Assembly: GCA_905612385.1 (NCBI GenBank)
Contig: CAJQRR010000064.1
Location: 1 to 10,809, forward strand
DNA: 10,809 nt
Reading direction: 5' to 3'
From: an uncultured Candidatus Pelagibacter sp.
Lineage (GTDB): Bacteria; Pseudomonadota; Alphaproteobacteria; Pelagibacterales; Pelagibacteraceae
Shown here: one piece after another, positions 1-4,830 of the stretch
Position numbering within the stretch: position 1 is the stretch's first letter
Layout: each line of letters starts with the position of its first letter
The notes under the pieces: generated by a model
Databases searched by the model: none
Seen by the model: only the letters and a program-made list of their open reading frames with translations
What the model was told of the DNA's origin: nothing
Position numbers and translations under genes: made by a program

Positions 1-164
1 AACTTAATATTAAAAGATTAAGTTTAGAAACTGGTGCTGGTGACTTCTTTTTAGCTGCTAGAAAACTATTTAGTAAGTGTGGTTTTGAGCCCTGCGGGCC
101 CTTCTCTCATTACAAAAAAGATATCAACTCTATTTATATGAGCATGCTAATTAGCAACAAATAA
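1..164 (+). CDS. GNAT-family N-acetyltransferase, C-terminal end only
   Basis: This reading frame is open from the left edge (first full codon at 3) to a TAA at 162-164, giving 53 residues. The visible part starts near LSLETGAGDFFLAARKLF, continues with SKCGFEPCGPFSHYKKD, and ends with INSIYMSMLI. That is the usual C-terminal end of the GNAT family: an 'LETG' strand, an alpha helix, the 'GF..C.PF..Y..D..S.fM...L' pattern, and a final beta strand with a Met. These enzymes transfer an acetyl group from acetyl-CoA to an amine; the acetyl-CoA P-loop lies upstream of the window, so the substrate cannot be judged. It ends 118 bases before the cold-shock gene on the same strand. No GC-rich terminator is visible between them, only AT palindromes near 178-193. 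The subfamily resembles uncharacterised YsnE-like acetyltransferases, by memory only. Confidence 0.75.
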   Translation, partial: LNIKRLSLETGAGDFFLAARKLFSKCGFEPCGPFSHYKKDINSIYMSMLISNK

Positions 165-194
165 GTCTTTAATTATTTAAATTTTTAAATTTAG

Positions 195-221
195 TTGACA
201 AAGCCTCAATAAATCTAAACA
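195..221 (+). promoter_or_regulatory. Possible promoter of the cold-shock gene
   Basis: A perfect TTGACA (-35 consensus) sits at 195-200 in the 118-base gap before the cold-shock gene. No good -10 hexamer lies at the ideal 17-base spacing. TAAACA at 216-221 (15-base spacer) is the nearest weak match, and TTAAAT at 226-231 is better but too far away. If the -35 is real, the transcript would have a leader of about 50 to 60 bases. Cold-shock genes often have long 5' leaders, but the leader shows no recognisable cold-box. Confidence 0.3.
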
Positions 222-282
222 AAGCTTAAATTACTTAATTATAAGTAATAAAAGTAACACAATAAAAAGTAAGAAGATAAAT

Positions 283-489
283 ATGAGTCTACAAGGAAAA
301 GTAAAATGGTTCAATCCAACTAAAGGTTTTGGTTTTATTGAAAGAGAAGATAAAGAAAAAGATGTATTCGTTCACGTTTCAGCTGTAAGAGATGCTGGTA
401 TGAACGGTTTAGATGAAGGTCAAGCTTTGACTTTTGAAGTTGAAGATGGTCCAAAAGGTCCTTCAGCGGTAAATTTAAAAACTGCATAA
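283..489 (+). CDS. cspA: Cold-shock domain protein, CspA family
   Basis: This 68-residue protein is a single cold-shock domain (OB fold), the normal length for bacterial CspA proteins. It binds single-stranded RNA or DNA in the cytoplasm and is thought to act as an RNA chaperone. The start [20 protein letters not shown] contains the RNP1 motif KGFGFIE (residues 14-20), with aromatic residues W9, F10, F16 and F18. The RNP2 motif VFVHVSAV lies at residues 28-35. The C-terminal strand '[10 protein letters not shown]' is typical. The start is fixed by the family N-terminus. Only a weak purine run (AAGAAG, 271-276) precedes it. The gene appears to be transcribed alone: the next gene runs the opposite way, and a large hairpin follows at 503-566. 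Several csp paralogues exist in many bacteria, so the symbol denotes the family rather than a proven orthologue. Confidence 0.93.
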   Translation: MSLQGKVKWFNPTKGFGFIEREDKEKDVFVHVSAVRDAGMNGLDEGQALTFEVEDGPKGPSAVNLKTA

Positions 490-502
490 TATTCACACTT
501 TC

Positions 503-566
503 TATTGGCTGCGATTTTTTAATTAAATTAATTTTTTAATTATTTAGCTAAATATTTCAGCCAATA
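503..566. terminator. Large imperfect hairpin between convergent genes, possible bidirectional terminator
   Basis: TATTGGCTG at 503-511 is the exact reverse complement of CAGCCAATA at 558-566. The 46 bases between are almost pure AT. They allow extra pairing just inside the arms (517-519 with 550-552) and a nested AT stem (ATTAAA 522-527 with TTTAAT 535-540). The structure lies in the 81-base gap between cspA (+) and the hydrolase gene (-), where a shared terminator is expected. On the plus strand a run of eight T (575-582) follows the stem, but eight bases later than in a classical rho-independent terminator. The function is inferred; the arms are seen directly. Confidence 0.4.
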
Positions 567-570
567 CCAA

Positions 571-1329
571 TCAGTTTTTTTTAAGAAATTCACTCACTAT
601 TGTATTAAATTCGTCTGGCTTCTCTAAATGAACATTATGAGAGCAACCATCAACTATTCTAAGATCACTATTTGTAATATTTTTTTTTAAGGTTTTTACT
701 TGATTGAAATTATAGGCTTTATCTTGATCTCCCCAAATTATCAAAGTTTTGTTCTTAATATTTTTTAAGTTTTCAATGCTACTCCAATTTTTCATAGCAA
801 CAAGTGCATTGTCCGCAGCCTCTAAAGAAGTTTGCTTGCCCGCTTCTTCACATAAGTAAAAATATTTAGATTTATCTTCTTCAATAAACCAAGTTTTTGC
901 AATTCTATAAGCTGTTTTATCAAGTCCATTAGTTTTCAATTTTTCTCTCGAAACATCTATAGTTTCAAATCTACCAGGTATATTTCCTCTTGGTCCTGTA
1001 CTATAACAAATCAATTTTATAATTTTTTCATCTGCTAACTTAACCATTTCTTGTACAATCATGCCACCCATTGAGTGACCCAATAAATAAAAACGTTTTA
1101 TTTTCTTTTTTTCTAAACTTGCCAATATAGATTTAGCCATACCTTCAATTGAATTGCATGAATTGACTTTATTGCTTTTCCCAAAACCAGGTAGTGCTGG
1201 AGCCAAAACTCTAAAATTCCTTTTAAAAAAGTCAGTTTGTAAAGTCCACATCTCAGAGGATCCTAAAAAACCATGCACTAATACTAATGGAGTACCACTT
1301 CCCACGTCTTCAATAAATATATCTTGCAT
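571..1329 (-). CDS. Alpha/beta-hydrolase fold protein
   Basis: This 252-residue protein has the full alpha/beta-hydrolase signature. The oxyanion-hole strand VLVHGFLGSSEMW lies near residues 16-28. The nucleophile elbow GHSMGG is at 84-89 (Ser86), followed by MIVQEM. The acid region is IIWGDQD (197-203; Asp201 or Asp203), and the catalytic His is in DGCSHNVHLEKPDEF (His231). A cap segment lies between about 115 and 185. Length and layout match the esterase, lactonase and C-C hydrolase group that includes BioH, MhpC and 3-oxoadipate enol-lactonase; the sequence alone does not fix the substrate. There is no signal peptide, so it is likely cytoplasmic. The start at 1329 gives the usual short lead-in to the first strand, though no clear Shine-Dalgarno is seen. 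It is divergent from the cupin gene across 59 bases and convergent with cspA. Confidence 0.85.
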   Translation of the reverse strand: MQDIFIEDVGSGTPLVLVHGFLGSSEMWTLQTDFFKRNFRVLAPALPGFGKSNKVNSCNSIEGMAKSILASLEKKKIKRFYLLGHSMGGMIVQEMVKLADEKIIKLICYSTGPRGNIPGRFETIDVSREKLKTNGLDKTAYRIAKTWFIEEDKSKYFYLCEEAGKQTSLEAADNALVAMKNWSSIENLKNIKNKTLIIWGDQDKAYNFNQVKTLKKNITNSDLRIVDGCSHNVHLEKPDEFNTIVSEFLKKN

Positions 1330-1388
1330 ATTTATATTTTATTAATAATCATCGAATATAACAATTTAATAATAAATAACTGACAAAC

Positions 1389-1736
1389 ATGACAAATAGA
1401 AAAATAACTGATCTTTATGATGTTGAATTCACTCCATTTGATAATTATGGGGTTGTTGTACCTGGAATGAGTTGGCATAAAATTAGCTACAGTAGAGAAA
1501 ATGGTGGACAAGGAACTTATGTTTTAAAAATGGAATCAGGTGCAAAAAGTCTACCGCATGAACATATGGGTTTTGAAGAATTTTTAATGTTAGATGGGGA
1601 GTTAACTGATCCAGATGGAAAAATTTTTAAAAAAGGTGATTTTATATCGTTTGAACCGGGTTCAAAACATTCATCACACACAATAAATGGTTGCTTGGTT
1701 TTAGTCTTTATGAGAGGTATTAATCAGCCCTTGTAA
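1389..1736 (+). CDS. Small single-domain cupin protein, ChrR-like
   Basis: This 115-residue protein is one cupin beta-barrel. Cupin motif 1 appears as PHEHMGFEEFLMLDGEL, supplying His57, His59 and Glu63 or Glu64 as metal ligands. Motif 2 appears as GDFISFEPGSKHSSHT, with His94 (or His97) as the third histidine. The pattern H-x-H, E-E-x-L-x-L-x-G and P-G-S-x-H resembles the cupin half of ChrR-type anti-sigma factors and stand-alone cupins of that group. No ChrR zinc-binding N-terminal domain is present, so a role as an anti-sigma factor is not supported. A metal-dependent enzyme or binding role is possible, but the substrate is unknown. There is no obvious Shine-Dalgarno. The racemase-family gene follows after 48 bases on the same strand and may share its transcript. 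Confidence 0.8.
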   Translation: MTNRKITDLYDVEFTPFDNYGVVVPGMSWHKISYSRENGGQGTYVLKMESGAKSLPHEHMGFEEFLMLDGELTDPDGKIFKKGDFISFEPGSKHSSHTINGCLVLVFMRGINQPL

Positions 1737-1784
1737 AATGAAAACAAAACAAATTTATAACAATATTAAAAAGTATTAATAATT

Positions 1785-2531
1785 ATGATTGGTATATTGG
1801 GAGGAATGGGGACGCAGGCTGGGCTTGATTTTTGCAACAAACTTGCCATGCTAAGTAGAGGCAAGATTGATCAAGAGTACCCTCTTTTCATGCTTTACAA
1901 TAAGTCCAATATACCTGGAAGACCAGAGTCAATTGGCGTTCAAACTAAAAGGTTTACAGACCTTCCTAGAAATTTAAAAAATAATTTAAAATATAATAAG
2001 GTTCTTAAAAGCTTACTTGAGGGTTGCAGATCACTCGAGAAAAGTGGTTGTAAATTTATTGTCATACCCTGTAATACTGCTCATTATTGGTATGAAGATT
2101 TAAAAAAAAAAATAAGAATTCCAATCATAAATATGCCTAAAGAAGTTTTTTTACATACTAAAAAAATTTATAAAAAGAATTCAAAGATTGGACTTCTTGC
2201 TACAGAAGGAACGTTAAAAACAAAGATATATGAAAAACTATTTAAAAATAACTATAAATTAATTACACCTATTCATGATTTACAAATTAAATCAGTCAAT
2301 AAAACCATTAAGCATGTCAAAATGGGAAATATAAAACTAGCTGAAAAATCTATCAAACCAGCTATTAATTATTTAATTAAAAATAATTGTAAAAAAATTA
2401 TATTGGGTTGTACAGAACTGCCTATAGCTATCTTTGCATTTAAATCATTAAAAAATGTAAAAATGTCAAAACTATATTTAGATCCAAATTTGATATTAGC
2501 CAATGCAGCTATGACAAAATATAAAAAATAA
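1785..2531 (+). CDS. Aspartate/glutamate racemase family protein
   Basis: This 248-residue protein matches the cofactor-independent Asp/Glu racemase superfamily in length and motifs. It begins MIGILGGMGTQAG, the usual N-terminal strand and GGMG turn. The two catalytic-cysteine motifs are VIPCNTAH (Cys96) and ILGCTELP (Cys209). The C-terminal 'YLDPNLILANAAM' replaces the common 'D(T/P)...HA.AA' end. The two-cysteine mechanism interconverts L- and D-amino acids by deprotonation on opposite faces. The closest type appears to be the aspartate racemase (YgeA-like) branch rather than MurI, because of the GGMG start and the C-N-T-A-H string, but hydantoin or other racemases share the fold. The start is fixed by the motif; no Shine-Dalgarno is evident. 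Codon use is strongly AT-rich, like its neighbours. The unknown gene at 2535 starts three bases after the stop, so the two are probably translated from one mRNA. Confidence 0.87.
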   Translation: MIGILGGMGTQAGLDFCNKLAMLSRGKIDQEYPLFMLYNKSNIPGRPESIGVQTKRFTDLPRNLKNNLKYNKVLKSLLEGCRSLEKSGCKFIVIPCNTAHYWYEDLKKKIRIPIINMPKEVFLHTKKIYKKNSKIGLLATEGTLKTKIYEKLFKNNYKLITPIHDLQIKSVNKTIKHVKMGNIKLAEKSIKPAINYLIKNNCKKIILGCTELPIAIFAFKSLKNVKMSKLYLDPNLILANAAMTKYKK

Positions 2532-2534
2532 AAG

Positions 2535-2975
2535 ATGCTTCCTAAAGTCAAAAAACCTTATGTTATTTATTTAGCTGAAGTTATTTATAAAGATATAGCT
2601 GACATTAAAAAAAATAATTTAGGTATTTCTAACATAGATGCCATTGAGGGTTTTATAGGCACAAAAAAATATGAAGAAATAAGCAACGGTAAGTTTCATG
2701 ATGATTGGTTTGAATATTTAAAAAATAATAAATTTATTGATAAAGATAGTGGAGAGAAAATACCAGATGAAACTATTAAACTTTTAAACGTACAAAAAGA
2801 TGCCACAGTAAAACAACTAATAAAGTATCCAGAATTATATTATGCTAAAAGTTCTTTTCCACTTGAAATTTCTCAACGCGCTTTTGATTTTTTATGGAGA
2901 ATGTGCGAAAGTTATGAGCTGTGGTGTAAAGAAACTGGGCAATCAGAACAACTTTTATTGGATATTACTGATTAG
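2535..2975 (+). CDS. Conserved-looking hypothetical protein
   Basis: I do not recognise this 146-residue protein. It begins MLPKVKKPYVIYLAEVIYKD and is mostly charged and helical, with no signal peptide and no hydrophobic stretch long enough for a membrane segment. The C-terminal third is richer in aromatic residues and Cys (DFLWRMCESYELWCKET), suggesting a folded globular domain, but the two cysteines do not form a known metal motif. The ATG lies three bases after the racemase stop, in the context TAAAAG-ATG. Translation is therefore probably coupled to the racemase gene, and the proteins may be functionally linked. The last 11 bases overlap the 3' end of the lipoprotein gene on the other strand. 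The even, non-repetitive composition and full-length open frame argue for a real gene. Confidence 0.75.
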   Translation: MLPKVKKPYVIYLAEVIYKDIADIKKNNLGISNIDAIEGFIGTKKYEEISNGKFHDDWFEYLKNNKFIDKDSGEKIPDETIKLLNVQKDATVKQLIKYPELYYAKSSFPLEISQRAFDFLWRMCESYELWCKETGQSEQLLLDITD

Positions 2976-3279
2976 CTAATTGAATAATTTTACTTTTTTT
3001 TTCTATTCTACTTTTTACTAATGCCAAAAAATCCTCATGGCTTTTTTGTTCTTCCTCAACTTTTATTTTTTTATTGTCTATAAGACTTTTAATGTTTTCA
3101 GTAGTTGACTTTCCTGTAATTTTTTTAACTGCTTGATTAGATCCATATGAGAGACCAGCTTGAAAGACATTGCCAGTACTAGTTAATGTGTATGCGGATC
3201 CTAATAATGCTGTGCTTTGCACACAACCATTAAGAAAAAATAGCAAAAATAATCCAGCAATTATCTTTTTTAAAATCAT
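2965..3279 (-). CDS. Small putative lipoprotein
   Basis: The chosen start gives 104 residues: MILKKIIAGLFLLFFLNGCV is a classical lipoprotein signal peptide with two lysines, a hydrophobic core and the lipobox LNGC. Cys19 would be lipidated and become the mature N-terminus. A longer in-frame start exists at 3321 but adds 14 polar residues before the signal peptide. The ATG at 3279 is preceded by a strong AGGAGGGA, which decides the start. The mature part has a Gly/Ser/Thr-rich segment (ALLGSAYTLTSTGNVFQAGL) followed by a charged helix rich in Lys and Glu, possibly a coiled coil. It probably sits in the cell envelope, anchored to a membrane. The function is unknown. I recall similar short lipoproteins in SAR11 genomes, but this was not checked. 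A TATAAA at 3304-3309 could be its -10. Confidence 0.8.
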   Translation of the reverse strand: MILKKIIAGLFLLFFLNGCVQSTALLGSAYTLTSTGNVFQAGLSYGSNQAVKKITGKSTTENIKSLIDNKKIKVEEEQKSHEDFLALVKSRIEKKSKIIQLANQ

Positions 3280-3284
3280 TAAAC

Positions 3285-3292
3285 TCCCTCCT
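3285..3292 (-). promoter_or_regulatory. Strong Shine-Dalgarno of the lipoprotein gene
   Basis: On the minus strand this reads AGGAGGGA, five bases before the ATG at 3279. Most other genes here have no clear ribosome-binding site, so this perfect one is unusual locally. It rules out the upstream in-frame ATG at 3321 as the main start. Confidence 0.8.
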
Positions 3293-3375
3293 AACTCTAA
3301 GTGTTTATAAGCGCAACTCAAGAGAGAAAGTGTTCATTTTCATATTAATCTCTAATATTGGCATAAAATATAACC

Positions 3376-3381
3376 TATAAT
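3376..3381 (+). promoter_or_regulatory. Candidate -10 element for a leaderless transporter mRNA
   Basis: A perfect TATAAT ends six bases before the transporter ATG at 3388. Transcription usually starts about six to eight bases after the -10, so the first transcribed base would be at or next to the A of the ATG. No Shine-Dalgarno is present (CTCC precedes the ATG), which fits a leaderless message. A good -35 is not visible at 17 bases; TTGGCA at 3358-3363 is too close (12 bases). TAAAAT at 3364-3369 is an alternative -10 that would give a short leader. Confidence 0.45.
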
Positions 3382-3387
3382 CTCCAT

Positions 3388-4239
3388 ATGGTTAAAATTT
3401 TTCCATTCATTTTTATTATTTTATGGTCCTCAGCTTTTGTAACAACAAAGCCAATAATAGACAACAGTGATCCCTTTGCTGCATTAGCCTTTAGATTTTT
3501 TGTTGTAGCTTTTGGTTTCTTTATTTTTTTAATTTATGCAAAACAAAAAATTTTAACCAATACTAGAAACCTCCTTCAATCACTTTTTAGTGGTGTGCTT
3601 TTTCATGGTATTTATTTGGGGGGTGTTTTTTATTCAGTTTCAATAGGAATGCCTACGGGTATTGCTGCATTAATTGTTACCTTACAGCCAATCTTAACTA
3701 ATGCTTTGGCAGGAAAATTCTTGGGTGAAAAAGTTACTTTCAAGCAATGGATCGGAGTGATCCTTGGATTTATTGGTGCTGCTTTAGTTTTAGGTTTTGA
3801 TATTGGATCAAGCCTTCCTGTTTTTGGAGTGATAGCTTCTTTTGTTGCTCTACTAGCTATTACAACATCAACTTTATGGCAAAAAAAAATAAGTAATAAT
3901 TTACCTTTGTCTGTAAGTAATATGTATCAAGCAATAGGTGGCTGTTCTTTTCACTTAATAATTATTTTAATTTTTAGTGAACCTTATATTAATTTTACAT
4001 CCACATTCTTAATAGCAATGAGTCATCAGATATTTCTTGTATCTTTTGGAGCATTTACAATCTTAATGTATTTAATTAAAAATAACTCTGCAAGTAAAAC
4101 TGTTTCTATATTCTTTTTAATACCACCAACCACAGCAATAATGGCTTGGCTATTTTTAAATGAAAAATTAAATAATCTAGATCTAATAGGTTTTGCTGTA
4201 GCAACTCTTGGTGTTTATATTGCAACTAGAAGGCAATAA
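3388..4239 (+). CDS. EamA-family (drug/metabolite transporter superfamily) inner-membrane permease
   Basis: This 283-residue protein is almost entirely hydrophobic and fits the ten-helix EamA/DMT fold built from two five-helix repeats. Repeat 1 covers about residues 3-137 and ends in the family pattern LGEKVTFKQWIGVILGFIGAA (114-132). Repeat 2 covers about 147-280 and ends in the matching LNEKLNNLDLIGFAVATLGV (257-276). The N-terminal 'LWSSAFVTTKPII' and the 'LRFFVVA'-like helix 2 (ALAFRFFVVAF) are also typical. Members export or import small metabolites such as amino acids and nucleobases; the substrate cannot be read from sequence. The ATG at 3388 gives the expected N-terminus. There is no Shine-Dalgarno, and a TATAAT lies six bases upstream. 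Its stop is three bases from the soxG stop, tail to tail. A link to sarcosine metabolism is not implied, since it is on the other strand with its own promoter. Confidence 0.88.
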   Translation: MVKIFPFIFIILWSSAFVTTKPIIDNSDPFAALAFRFFVVAFGFFIFLIYAKQKILTNTRNLLQSLFSGVLFHGIYLGGVFYSVSIGMPTGIAALIVTLQPILTNALAGKFLGEKVTFKQWIGVILGFIGAALVLGFDIGSSLPVFGVIASFVALLAITTSTLWQKKISNNLPLSVSNMYQAIGGCSFHLIIILIFSEPYINFTSTFLIAMSHQIFLVSFGAFTILMYLIKNNSASKTVSIFFLIPPTTAIMAWLFLNEKLNNLDLIGFAVATLGVYIATRRQ

Positions 4240-4242
4240 ATT

Positions 4243-4830
4243 TTAAATACCTTTGTAGCCAAACTCTAAGCAGGCATCAGTAATTGAGTGATAAAAAGAT
4301 TCTCCAAAACTTCTTAAAATAAATATCCTGACTTTGTCTGGATTATCATCCGTCATATCAATTGTGACTGACATTCCGTTATAAGTTGAATTTAAACAGG
4401 TATCTTTTTTTAATTCATTAAAATTAAAGGGACATCCTTTTTTTAATATCTCTTTTGTATTTTTTCCTTCTATTTGAATTATCGCTCTACTGTGAGATAC
4501 ATCTGTTATAGCAAAATCTGCTTCTAGTAATTTTTCGTTAATTTCTTTTAGAGTTTCTTTTTTTGAAGAAATTAAAAGCCAGTTATTTGGGCCATTCCAT
4601 AAAATTCTTGTATTAGCGTTACAGCTTATGTTTAGAGCTTCATTTTTTAAGCTCAGATTATCTATCTTGATATTTTCAATGGCTGTTAAGGAGCTCTTAT
4701 ATTTAACTATTTGAATGATTAAAAAGTCTTTTAATTCGCTTACTTTTAGCAGCTCATCATCATTTTTTCCCTCATGGTCACCAAATAGTCCTTTGTTATG
4801 GGTGGCATTTAAAGCGGAAATTGAGCTCAT
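4243..4830 (-). CDS. soxG: Sarcosine oxidase, gamma subunit
   Basis: The 195-residue product is the gamma subunit of heterotetrameric sarcosine oxidase (TSOX). Family signatures visible in order are RILWNGPNNWLLIS (about 75-88), TDVSHSRAIIQIEG (109-122), KGCPFNFN (131-138) and a C-terminal RSFGESFYHSITDACLEFG (173-191). The length is normal for the family. The subunit has a fold related to the folate-binding aminomethyltransferase domain but no known catalytic role; it stabilises the complex with alpha. It is the last gene of soxBDAG and its ATG overlaps the soxA stop by four bases (ATGA, 4827-4830), implying coupled translation. This subunit is the most divergent of the four in the family, which fits the weaker motif match. 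Only three bases separate its stop from that of the convergent transporter gene, so its terminator, if any, must lie inside that gene. Confidence 0.92.
   Translation of the reverse strand: MSSISALNATHNKGLFGDHEGKNDDELLKVSELKDFLIIQIVKYKSSLTAIENIKIDNLSLKNEALNISCNANTRILWNGPNNWLLISSKKETLKEINEKLLEADFAITDVSHSRAIIQIEGKNTKEILKKGCPFNFNELKKDTCLNSTYNGMSVTIDMTDDNPDKVRIFILRSFGESFYHSITDACLEFGYKGI

Noticed and set aside
89..99. GC-rich mini hairpin GCCC-TGC-GGGC
   Set aside because: It lies inside the GNAT coding frame, where it encodes the family's conserved Pro-Cys-Gly-Pro region; a four-base stem is too short to mean anything.
171..193. AT palindrome after the GNAT gene, considered as terminator
   Set aside because: Only A-T pairs with a two-base loop; such palindromes are expected by chance at this base composition.
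1154..1345. 63-codon plus-strand frame
   Set aside because: It lies antisense within the hydrolase gene, which has complete catalytic motifs; no family resemblance.
2369..2551. 60-codon minus-strand frame
   Set aside because: It is antisense to the racemase C-terminus including the GCTELP motif; composition looks like a shadow frame.
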